This document shows, in pieces, positions 27,806 to 34,759 of a stretch of DNA of 34,759 nucleotides. The notes beneath the pieces were generated by a model. That model did not search any database and was not told where the DNA came from. It saw nothing but the letters and a program-made list of their open reading frames with translations. The position numbers and the translations under genes are program-made. Location: positions 1-34,759 of the forward strand of contig NZ_AEVS01000047.1 in the NCBI RefSeq assembly GCF_000189255.1. Direction: 5' to 3'. The first letter of the stretch is position 1. Every line of letters starts with the position of its first letter. This DNA comes from Vibrio brasiliensis LMG 20546 (GTDB lineage Bacteria; Pseudomonadota; Gammaproteobacteria; Enterobacterales; Vibrionaceae).

Positions 27806-28933
27806 ATGGCCGTTGAATTGAATGAATTGCGTGATCAGATTGACGCAGTAGATAAACAGATTCTGGATTTGTTAGCGCAGAGACTTTCACTCGTTGAGAA
27901 AGTCGGTGAAGTTAAAAGTGAGCATGGTTTACCGATTTATGCTCCAGACCGTGAAGCAGCGATGCTGGCTTCACGTCGTCAGGAAGCCGAGAAGAAAGGT
28001 GTTCCACCTCAGCTTATTGAAGACATTCTTCGTCGTACCATGCGTGAATCTTACGCTAGTGAGAAAGATTCTGGCTTTAAGTGTCTCAATCCAGAACTTC
28101 GCTCGGTAGTCATCGTTGGTGGTAACGGCCAACTAGGTGGTCTGTTTGGCCGCATGTTCAAGCTCTCAGGCTATGAGGTCAAAGTTCTGGGCAGTAAAGA
28201 CTGGGACCACGCAGACGAGCTGTTAGAAAATGCAGGTATGGTCGTGGTTACTGTGCCAATCCATCTGACTGAAGGTGTGATTGAGAAGCTGGGCAAGTTA
28301 CCTAAAGATTGTATCTTATGTGATTTAACTTCGATTAAGTCGAAACCGTTGCAGGCGATGCTAAACGTGCATCAGGGGCCCGTTGTTGGCTTACACCCGA
28401 TGTTTGGTCCAGATGTTCCTAGCTTAGCTAAGCAGGTCATTGTCTACTGTGACGGTCGTGGTGAAGAGAGCTACCAGTGGTTACTGAAACAGTTCTCTAT
28501 CTGGGGAGCAAGTTTGTGTCAGATTGATGCAAGCGAACATGACCACGGCATGACCCTGATTCAGGCACTGCGTCACTTTACGTCTTTTGCTTACGGTCTT
28601 CATCTAAGTCGTGAGAATCCGAACATTGATAAGTTACTTAAGTTAAGTTCACCGATTTACCGCTTAGAATTGGCAATGGTAGGTCGACTGTTTGGTCAGG
28701 ATCCTAACCTATACGGTGATATCATTCTCTCTTCCCAAGAGAATATTGATATGATCAAGCGATTCCACCGCTGTTTTGGCGAGGCTTTGGAAATCCTCGA
28801 TGGTAAAGACAAACAGGCGTTTGTTGACAGCTTTGACAAGGTGAGTGACTGGTTCGGCGACTACTCGCAGCAGTTCCTTGATGAAAGCCAGAATTTGCTT
28901 AAACAAGCTAACGACTCTATTCATCGCGGATAG
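27806..28933 (+). CDS. tyrA: Bifunctional chorismate mutase / prephenate dehydrogenase TyrA
   Basis: Converts chorismate to prephenate and then to 4-hydroxyphenylpyruvate for tyrosine. The N-terminal AroQ chorismate mutase domain (1-90) has [19 protein letters not shown] and APDREAAML. The dehydrogenase domain has the NAD fold [14 protein letters not shown] near residue 104, a conserved histidine in GLHPMFGPD, and a second in [13 protein letters not shown]. At 375 residues it is close to the E. coli 373. AAGGA lies seven bases before the ATG. It is co-transcribed with aroF, and a bidirectional terminator follows. Confidence 0.96.
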   Translation: MAVELNELRDQIDAVDKQILDLLAQRLSLVEKVGEVKSEHGLPIYAPDREAAMLASRRQEAEKKGVPPQLIEDILRRTMRESYASEKDSGFKCLNPELRSVVIVGGNGQLGGLFGRMFKLSGYEVKVLGSKDWDHADELLENAGMVVVTVPIHLTEGVIEKLGKLPKDCILCDLTSIKSKPLQAMLNVHQGPVVGLHPMFGPDVPSLAKQVIVYCDGRGEESYQWLLKQFSIWGASLCQIDASEHDHGMTLIQALRHFTSFAYGLHLSRENPNIDKLLKLSSPIYRLELAMVGRLFGQDPNLYGDIILSSQENIDMIKRFHRCFGEALEILDGKDKQAFVDSFDKVSDWFGDYSQQFLDESQNLLKQANDSIHRG

Positions 28934-28944
28934 CACTAGAAATG

Positions 28945-28975
28945 AAAAAAGAGCGACCTTTGGGTCGCTCTTTTT
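28945..28975. terminator. Bidirectional terminator between tyrA and the M23 gene
   Basis: Stem GAGCGACC / GGTCGCTC with loop TTTG, flanked by six A on the left and five T on the right; it serves both convergent units. Confidence 0.9.
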
Positions 28976-28987
28976 GTAGGTCTGCTA

Positions 28988-29992
28988 TTACTGAACAAGC
29001 ACAGGTTCAGCCTGAGACTCCTGGTCATTTTTCACTGTATTGACTGAGTTGTCCTGATAAGGCTTATTAGTCAGATTGACCTGAAGTCTTACCGTCTCAT
29101 CAATAATCTTAACCAGTGGTGCCCATTTAACTTTTTTCTCTTTTTCAAACAGGTAGTTAAAGTTTTCAGGTGTCCAGTCCATCGTATATTGAGGATTGAG
29201 CGCACGACCTAAAAATCTTACTTCATAGTGTAAGTGAGGGCCGGTAGAGTTGCCTGAGTTACCACAGGTTGCAATCAGGTCACCCTTACTAACAAACTGA
29301 CCGCTACGAACTTTAAATTTAGCCAGGTGAGCGTAGGAGCTCATAAAACCGAATGAGTGGCGCAGTGTCAGGAAGTTTCCGAATCCTTTGGAACTTGGAC
29401 GTACGGTTTCGACCACACCATCTGCAGGTGCATAGATCTCTTCACCACGTTTACAGGTCAGATCAATACCAGTGTGAGTATGACGTTTTCCGGTAATTGG
29501 GTTGGTGCGTCGGCCATATGATGAGGAAATACGCTGATAATTAAGTGGCGTATCATTTGGGATCATACGAAACATAGTTGCACGCACGGCAGAATCGACA
29601 GCGGCAGCATCAAGGCGACCTTCCAGATCATGCTCATCTGTCAGTGCTTCATCGGCAAGGCCCAGTACTGACTCAACATCGTAGACGCGTTTACCCAGTA
29701 GGTGGATCTGATTGCGTTTATCTTCCAGCTCTTGTGATAAGGAGTGAGTGGTGTCGACTTGCTCTTCGTAGAGCATCTCTAACTCATCTCTGGCTTGCTC
29801 GACCACACTAAGTTTATCGATAAGCGCATTATATTTTTGCTCAGAGACCTGCTGCTGTTGCCAATAATAAACACCAGCTGAACCTAGCGTTGCAAACACC
29901 AGGATAGAGGAGATAACGAAACTTTTTCTTGAAATATAGAAGTGCTGTACCCCTGAAGAGTCAGGGATAGAAATAGTAATTTTCTTTGACAT
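28988..29992 (-). CDS. M23 family metallopeptidase, membrane-anchored with coiled coil
   Basis: Probable peptidoglycan endopeptidase of the LytM/M23 family. The 334-residue protein has a cytoplasmic tail, one membrane segment (about 25-45) and a periplasmic coiled coil (about 50-115, rich in Glu and Gln). The M23 domain (about 155-275) contains SSYGRRTNP, the first zinc motif HTGIDL and the second HLHYEV. Both metal ligands are intact, so it should be an active enzyme rather than a NlpD-like activator. A C-terminal extension of about 60 residues follows. It starts 12 bases after plzA on the same strand, linking it to a c-di-GMP receptor-type gene. The precise bond it cuts is not known to me. 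Confidence 0.9.
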   Translation of the reverse strand: MSKKITISIPDSSGVQHFYISRKSFVISSILVFATLGSAGVYYWQQQQVSEQKYNALIDKLSVVEQARDELEMLYEEQVDTTHSLSQELEDKRNQIHLLGKRVYDVESVLGLADEALTDEHDLEGRLDAAAVDSAVRATMFRMIPNDTPLNYQRISSSYGRRTNPITGKRHTHTGIDLTCKRGEEIYAPADGVVETVRPSSKGFGNFLTLRHSFGFMSSYAHLAKFKVRSGQFVSKGDLIATCGNSGNSTGPHLHYEVRFLGRALNPQYTMDWTPENFNYLFEKEKKVKWAPLVKIIDETVRLQVNLTNKPYQDNSVNTVKNDQESQAEPVLVQ

Positions 29993-30004
29993 AAGCTAGT
30001 TAGA

Positions 30005-30376
30005 CTAGGTGTACTCACCTAAATCAGATAGGTGTTCGATGTCCCGGTGTAACAGGTCATCATCACCTACATTTAGTTCGACCAACCGCCTCAAATGCCC
30101 GATACTCTCAATATCAATATGATCAATGCTAAGACGAATCACATTGTTATTAAGGCCAACGATATTCCCTACAAGTTGGATCGTAACATCACTTCCTGGA
30201 AGCGAAAATTCAACATCAACTTGTTTACCTGAATCCAGTAAGTCTGACTGCTCACTCGTCATCAACAGACCGTGTAGCGAAAGGTCGCTAACAAGAGCTG
30301 TAACTTGGGTAGATTCTTGTGTCAGTAGTGCTTGTGCTTGGTAAACAATTCGCGAAAAACGACGGCGTTCGATCAT
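30005..30376 (-). CDS. plzA: PilZ domain protein, PlzA type
   Basis: A single-domain, 123-residue PilZ protein of the class that binds c-di-GMP. The two binding motifs are visible: RxxxR as Arg5-Arg9 in ERRRFSR, and DxSxxG as Asp31-Ser33-Gly36 in DLSLHG. The tail after about residue 100 is acidic. The position just after tyrA matches V. cholerae VC0697 (PlzA) as I recall it. There is no output domain, so it probably acts through a protein partner. It is immediately upstream of the M23 peptidase gene and probably in one operon with it. The promoter lies in the 120 bases before the ettA terminator. Confidence 0.88.
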   Translation of the reverse strand: MIERRRFSRIVYQAQALLTQESTQVTALVSDLSLHGLLMTSEQSDLLDSGKQVDVEFSLPGSDVTIQLVGNIVGLNNNVIRLSIDHIDIESIGHLRRLVELNVGDDDLLHRDIEHLSDLGEYT

Positions 30377-30496
30377 AACTTTCTCTCTTTATTGCAACTC
30401 GTAAGAGTATCAAAACTAAAGTGGCCACTATGCGCGCTTGTTCGCATTCTTCGCTTTATCAATACGGTCAATTATCCGTATTGTGAGCTATATAAT

Positions 30497-30521
30497 AAAG
30501 GCCGCTATATTAGCGGCCTTT
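30497..30521 (-). terminator. Hairpin terminator after ettA
   Basis: Stem AAAGGCCGCTA / TAGCGGCCTTT with a three-base loop, 25 bases downstream of the ettA stop. On the minus strand it continues TTTATTATA, a broken T tract. Confidence 0.7.
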
Positions 30522-30545
30522 GCACAAATTTCAAGCAATATCACA

Positions 30546-32213
30546 TTATTTGGCAATACGCTTGTATTTGATACGATGCGGTTCCGCAGCTTCTGGACCA
30601 AGGGTCTTCTTCAACCACTCCATATACTCAGTATAGTTACCTTCGTAGAAGTTCACTTGACCTTCATCGCGGTAGTCGATGATATGAGTCGCGATACGGT
30701 CTAGGAACCAACGGTCGTGCGAGATAACCATTGCACAACCAGGGAACTCAAGTAGAGCTTCTTCTAGTGCACGTAGCGTTTCAACGTCAAGGTCGTTGGT
30801 CGGTTCATCGAGTAACAGTACGTTGCCGCCAGCTTTAAGTAGCTTGGCAAGGTGGACTCGGTTGCGCTCACCACCAGATAGCTCACCGATAACTTTCTGT
30901 TGGTCTGAACCTTTAAAGTTGAAGCGTGAACAGTATGCGCGAGCCGGGATTTCGAAGTTGTTGATCTTGATGATATCAGCGCCTTCAGAGATCTCTTGGT
31001 AAACCGTCTTCGAATCATCCATAGAGTCACGGAACTGGTCAACAGACGCTAGCTTAACCGTATCACCCATTTCAATCGTGCCCGAGTCAGGTTGTTCTGT
31101 GCCGCTTAGCATCTTGAACAGTGTCGACTTACCCGCACCGTTAGCACCGATAATACCTACGATTGCACCTTTAGGGATGTTGAATGATAGATCATCAATC
31201 AGTACACGGCCGTCAAATGACTTGGTCAGGTTGTTTACTTCGATAACCTTGTCACCCAGACGCTCACCTGGCGGGATGAATAGTTCGTTAGTTTCGTTAC
31301 GCTTCTGACGGTCACCGCTTTGTAGTTCTTCAAAACGAGCCATACGCGCTTTAGATTTAGACTGACGGCCTTTAGGGTTTTGACGAACCCACTCAAGCTC
31401 TTTCTCAATCGTCTTCTGACGAGCTTTTTCTTGAGACGCTTCTTGTTGTAGACGCGCATCTTTCTGCTCTAGCCAAGAAGTGTAGTTACCTTGCCAAGGA
31501 ATACCTTCACCACGGTCAAGTTCTAGAATCCAGCCAGCAGCGTTGTCGAGGAAGTAACGGTCGTGGGTGATTGCCACAACAGTACCTGTGTAATCGACAA
31601 GGAAGCGTTCTAGCCAAGCGACAGATTCTGCGTCCAGGTGGTTGGTTGGTTCGTCAAGAAGCAGCATATCTGGCTTCGACAGTAGTAGACGACAGATAGC
31701 GACACGACGACGCTCACCACCAGACAGGTGTTCGATTTTCTGATCCCACTCAGGTAGACGTAGTGCGTCAGCAGCACGCTCCAGAGCGTTCTCAAGGTTA
31801 TGACCTTCTTTTGCTTGGATCAGTGCTTCTAATTCGCCTTGCTCTTTAGCAAGAGCGTCGAAGTCAGCATCTGGTTCTGCGTACGCAGCGTATACTTCGT
31901 CAAGACGCTTCATTGCACCTGCCACGTCAGAAACCGCTTCTTCAACGATTTCACGAACGGTTTTCGATTCATCCAGAACAGGTTCTTGAGGAAGGTAGCC
32001 AACATTAAGGCCAGGTTGTGGACGCGCTTCACCGTCGATATCAGTATCGATACCCGCCATGATGCGTAGGAGGGTAGATTTACCCGCACCGTTCAGACCC
32101 AAAACACCGATTTTTGCGCCAGGGAAGAAGCTTAGAGAGATGTCTTTAAGAATTTGTCGCTTTGGTGGCACAATTTTGCTCACTCGCGACATGGTATATA
32201 CGTATTCAGCCAT
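30546..32213 (-). CDS. ettA: Energy-dependent translational throttle protein EttA
   Basis: ABC-F ATPase that binds the ribosomal E site and gates the first elongation step according to the ATP/ADP ratio. The 555-residue protein has two ABC domains. Domain 1 has Walker A GLNGAGKST (Lys45), signature LSGGERRR and LLLDEPTNHLDAES. Domain 2 has GANGAGKST, LSGGERNR and LLLDEPTNDLDVET. Between them is the P-site tRNA interaction motif region (KTIEKELEWVRQNPKGRQSK). There is no membrane domain. AGGAA precedes the ATG. It diverges from slt; the 259-base gap 32214-32472 carries both promoters and an inverted repeat TCACA/TGTGA at 32363-32376. Confidence 0.96.
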   Translation of the reverse strand: MAEYVYTMSRVSKIVPPKRQILKDISLSFFPGAKIGVLGLNGAGKSTLLRIMAGIDTDIDGEARPQPGLNVGYLPQEPVLDESKTVREIVEEAVSDVAGAMKRLDEVYAAYAEPDADFDALAKEQGELEALIQAKEGHNLENALERAADALRLPEWDQKIEHLSGGERRRVAICRLLLSKPDMLLLDEPTNHLDAESVAWLERFLVDYTGTVVAITHDRYFLDNAAGWILELDRGEGIPWQGNYTSWLEQKDARLQQEASQEKARQKTIEKELEWVRQNPKGRQSKSKARMARFEELQSGDRQKRNETNELFIPPGERLGDKVIEVNNLTKSFDGRVLIDDLSFNIPKGAIVGIIGANGAGKSTLFKMLSGTEQPDSGTIEMGDTVKLASVDQFRDSMDDSKTVYQEISEGADIIKINNFEIPARAYCSRFNFKGSDQQKVIGELSGGERNRVHLAKLLKAGGNVLLLDEPTNDLDVETLRALEEALLEFPGCAMVISHDRWFLDRIATHIIDYRDEGQVNFYEGNYTEYMEWLKKTLGPEAAEPHRIKYKRIAK

Positions 32214-32472
32214 TGCCGATCGTTCCTAAATAGTCAATTCACGTAAATGGTTATTTTATACTAACCGCGAGCAGTTTGTTACTAGAGAAACGGCGCGCTT
32301 TGTTATCAATGAAATATAATGGTGATTAAACGCGCAACACTTCACCCAAAGCAAGCCAAATGTCACAGTTATGTGAATTTATTATTATTTACATCTCCGC
32401 GCTTTACAGGTCTGATTACAATAAGTCTTAATAAGGAACATCATAGCTTTCTATTCTCCAGGACGAGCATAT

Positions 32473-34428
32473 ATGACGCAGACTTTCCGAAAGTCGCTGC
32501 ATCGCATTTCTTCATCGGTTGTTCTTTTTTCTTCGATGATATGCAGCGCAACCTTCGCCACATCTGTGGTGGCAGCTGATTTAAAACAGCAACGAGATTT
32601 GTATGACCAGGCGCAAGAGTTATTAGATGCTAAGCAAGTTGCACAGTATCTGAAAATTCGCCCCCAAATCGCAGACTATCCACTTACTCCGTATATCGAT
32701 TATCGAAGCTTTCTGGTCGATCTTGGCAAGCGTTCACCAAGTGAAGTGGAAACCTTTATCAATGAACACCAAAGTTTCCCGTTCTCGACCAGAATACGTG
32801 CGCCTTACCTTGATGCCCTTGCAAAACAAGGTGACTGGAAAACCATTTTAGCTTTCCAGACCAAGGAGCCGCGTGGCGAAACCTACCAATGTCACTATTA
32901 CAACGCTCATGCCCAGCAGGGAGACCAAAAACTTGCTTTTGATGGGGCAAGTAAACTCTGGCTCTCAGGGCATAGCATCGCTGATGCCTGTGATCCGCTG
33001 TTTGAGGCATGGGATAAAGCCGGATTAAAAAGCGATCAAATGGTCATAGACCGTATGCTGTTGGCGTTTGAGTCGAGAAACGGCACTTTGATGAATTACC
33101 TCAAAAAGCAGGTCGATTCAAAGCAAGCAAAACGTCAGGCTGATGAGATGAAAGCACTCTTTTCTAAGCCAGAGTCAGTGGCGGAATTTGCTAAAAAGAG
33201 CAAGATAACCCCGTTTAATCAAAAACTCTCCGAACTGGCGCTGAAGAAACTCGCTCGTAAGGATGTGAAGCTGGCTCAAGAGCAGTTTAGCCGCGTAGTA
33301 AAGGGGCAAAAGTTAGTAAAAGAGACGCAACAGTCCTTGGCTGACTACATCTCGTTTCGTCTGATTAATACAGATTCCTCTTCACTCGCCAAGTGGCGTG
33401 ACAGCCAGATTAAAACCTCATCAAGTATTGCTCTGATCGAGCGCCGTGTTCGTTTAGCCATTCAGGATGCTGACTGGAAAGGTGTCGCAGAGTGGATTGC
33501 TCGACTACCTGAAAGTTCTCAGCAAAGTTTACGTTGGCAGTACTGGTTGGGTCGGAGTGAAATCGAGCGTGGTCAGGGTGTTAAAGGTCAGCTGCGTATG
33601 GAGCAGCTGATTGGTCAGCGTAACTTCTATAGTGTTGCTGCGGCAAAAGAACTCAAGCGTTCGATTGAGTACCCAACTTCGGAGATTTCACTCGATAAAA
33701 GCCTAATCAAAACGTTCAATACCGATCTGATTCGAATTGAAGAGTTGATAGACCGAGATAAGATCACCGCCGCGAAGAGTGAGTGGCGCTGGTTGTTAGA
33801 ACGAGCGGATAAGCAACAGCGAGAGATGCTGGCAGCGTTTGCCTCTTTTAAAGGTTGGCACCACTTAACAGTGACTGCGAGTATCAAGGCTAAAATGTGG
33901 GACAATCTGCAAATTCGTTTCCCGGTTGCCCACCGCTGGTGGTTTAACTTCTATGCTGATAAGCACAGCATAGATCCAATCACGCTGATGTCGCTGGCTC
34001 GTCAGGAGAGTGCGATGGATATCGAAGCCAGATCTCCGGTTGGCGCGCGAGGCATCATGCAGATCATGCCATCCACCGCAAAGTATACGGCGAGAAAGTA
34101 CAAGCTTACCTATCAGGGAACGCAGGACCTTTACGAAGTTGGCAAGAACATTGAAATCGGCAGTCATTATCTTGATGGGCTGTTAAAACAGTACGATAAC
34201 AATCGAATTTTTGCTTTAGCAGCGTATAATGCAGGGCCTCATCGAGTGAAAACCTGGCGAAACCGGACCCAGGGAAAACTGGACGCTTATGCCTTTATAG
34301 AAGCGATACCATTCAAAGAGACGCGTGGGTATGTACAGAATATCCTGATGTTTGAAACCTATTATCGGGAGGTGTTAGGTGTGGATGGTGCTTTCTTAAA
34401 TCAGCATGAGTTGAACGCGAAATACTAG
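32473..34428 (+). CDS. slt: Soluble lytic murein transglycosylase Slt
   Basis: Periplasmic exolytic transglycosylase that cleaves glycan strands to 1,6-anhydromuropeptides, which feed the NagZ-AnmK-MurQ route encoded in this window. The 651-residue precursor has a signal peptide ending near residue 35 (SVVAAD), a long alpha-helical U-shaped domain, a linker, and a C-terminal goose-lysozyme-like domain. That domain has catalytic Glu512 in LARQESAMD, followed by SPVGARGIMQIMPSTA and ALAAYNAGPHRVKTW. AGGA precedes the ATG. trpR starts 14 bases after its stop; the slt-trpR pair is also adjacent in E. coli. Confidence 0.96.
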   Translation: MTQTFRKSLHRISSSVVLFSSMICSATFATSVVAADLKQQRDLYDQAQELLDAKQVAQYLKIRPQIADYPLTPYIDYRSFLVDLGKRSPSEVETFINEHQSFPFSTRIRAPYLDALAKQGDWKTILAFQTKEPRGETYQCHYYNAHAQQGDQKLAFDGASKLWLSGHSIADACDPLFEAWDKAGLKSDQMVIDRMLLAFESRNGTLMNYLKKQVDSKQAKRQADEMKALFSKPESVAEFAKKSKITPFNQKLSELALKKLARKDVKLAQEQFSRVVKGQKLVKETQQSLADYISFRLINTDSSSLAKWRDSQIKTSSSIALIERRVRLAIQDADWKGVAEWIARLPESSQQSLRWQYWLGRSEIERGQGVKGQLRMEQLIGQRNFYSVAAAKELKRSIEYPTSEISLDKSLIKTFNTDLIRIEELIDRDKITAAKSEWRWLLERADKQQREMLAAFASFKGWHHLTVTASIKAKMWDNLQIRFPVAHRWWFNFYADKHSIDPITLMSLARQESAMDIEARSPVGARGIMQIMPSTAKYTARKYKLTYQGTQDLYEVGKNIEIGSHYLDGLLKQYDNNRIFALAAYNAGPHRVKTWRNRTQGKLDAYAFIEAIPFKETRGYVQNILMFETYYREVLGVDGAFLNQHELNAKY

Positions 34429-34442
34429 CGAGCACCTTATCA

Positions 34443-34733
34443 ATGTCATTGGAACCAGAATACAAAGAGTGGCAACAGATCTTAGATTTGATCGACCAAA
34501 GTACTCAATCTCAACAGCATGAAATGTTACTGACCATGCTACTGACCCCAGATGAGCGAGAGGCTTTAGTTGCGAGAGTTAATATCTTCCGTGAGCTGCT
34601 GAAAGGCGAGTTATCTCAGCGCCAGATAAGTCAGATGCTAGGTGTTGGCATTGCGACAATAACTCGTGGTTCCAATGAGCTAAAATCGAAAAGCGCTGAT
34701 GAAAAGCAAGCCATTGACTCAGTTGCTGGATAA
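34443..34733 (+). CDS. trpR: Trp operon repressor TrpR
   Basis: Tryptophan-dependent repressor of tryptophan biosynthesis genes. The 96-residue all-helical protein contains the family core MLLTPDEREALVARVNIFRE, then LLKGELSQRQISQMLGVGIA and TITRGSNELK. These are the helix-turn-helix and tryptophan pocket seen in E. coli TrpR (TPDEREAL, GIATITRGSN). It has no strong ribosome site and lies 14 bases after slt, so it may depend on slt read-through. A terminator hairpin begins five bases after its stop at the window edge. Confidence 0.95.
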   Translation: MSLEPEYKEWQQILDLIDQSTQSQQHEMLLTMLLTPDEREALVARVNIFRELLKGELSQRQISQMLGVGIATITRGSNELKSKSADEKQAIDSVAG

Positions 34734-34737
34734 AAAA

Positions 34738-34759
34738 TAAGGATGCTAACGCATCCTTA
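34738..34759 (+). terminator. Terminator hairpin after trpR, cut by the window end
   Basis: Stem TAAGGATGC / GCATCCTTA with loop TAAC. The window ends at the stem, so the T tract cannot be seen. Confidence 0.7.

Noticed and set aside
32363-32376. CRP site upstream of slt
   Set aside because: The arms TCACA-GTTA-TGTGA are in the reverse order of a CRP site and have the wrong spacer.

Overview
The window is chromosomal DNA of a gamma-proteobacterium, almost certainly a Vibrio. The gene order matches my memory of the Vibrio cholerae chromosome I block from mutH through rppH-ptsP-lgt-thyA, nptA-nhaR-hlyU-rpsT, murJ, ribF-ileS-lspA-fkpB-ispH, a CstA-type transporter, nagZ, a LytS/LytTR pair, aroF-tyrA, plzA, ettA and slt-trpR. 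HlyU and PlzA are Vibrio-type proteins. Species cannot be fixed from the window. No tRNA, rRNA, prophage, integron or CRISPR array was seen; this is a core-genome stretch.

Layout. 1-1622: a DUF6482-type small protein converges on mutH, followed by a 632-base gene-free gap rich in DnaA boxes and GATC sites. 1623-6930: rppH-ptsP-TauE/SafE-lgt-thyA run as one tight set. 6931-7259: terminators flank a small repeat island (mini-hairpins and a 7-base tandem repeat). 7260-9705: nptA and nhaR diverge around a gap carrying two identical-arm palindromes. 9881-10540: hlyU and rpsT converge on a shared terminator. 10787-18411: murJ, then ribF-ileS-lspA-fkpB-ispH (FAD, Ile-tRNA, lipoprotein maturation, folding, isoprenoids). 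18517-20473: a CstA-family pyruvate-type transporter with a very unusual upstream region. 20474-24015: a DUF2799 lipoprotein and the peptidoglycan-recycling genes murQ, anmK and nagZ. 24063-26469: the BtsR/BtsS-type two-component system. 26709-28933: TyrR-controlled aroF-tyrA. 28988-30376: plzA and an M23 peptidase. 30546-34733: ettA, slt-trpR.

Main points of interest. (1) Upstream of the transporter lie five copies of an AGTGG core exactly 20 bases apart. On the transporter strand they read ACCACTCA-like, which is the BtsR site I know from E. coli. This ties the transporter to the BtsS/BtsR pair encoded about 4 kb away. (2) A 265-base element with 20-base terminal inverted repeats, a TA flank on both sides and nested hairpins sits between these operators and the start codon, probably inside the mRNA leader. 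(3) btsS is out of frame at a run of six T near codon 27; removing one T restores a full-length protein colinear with E. coli BtsS. (4) The mutH-rppH gap looks like a DARS2-type DnaA-reactivating locus, which in E. coli also lies beside mutH. (5) aroF has three TyrR boxes.

Most genes are ordinary housekeeping genes identified by strong recalled similarity and visible motifs. All regulatory calls are pattern readings without computation.
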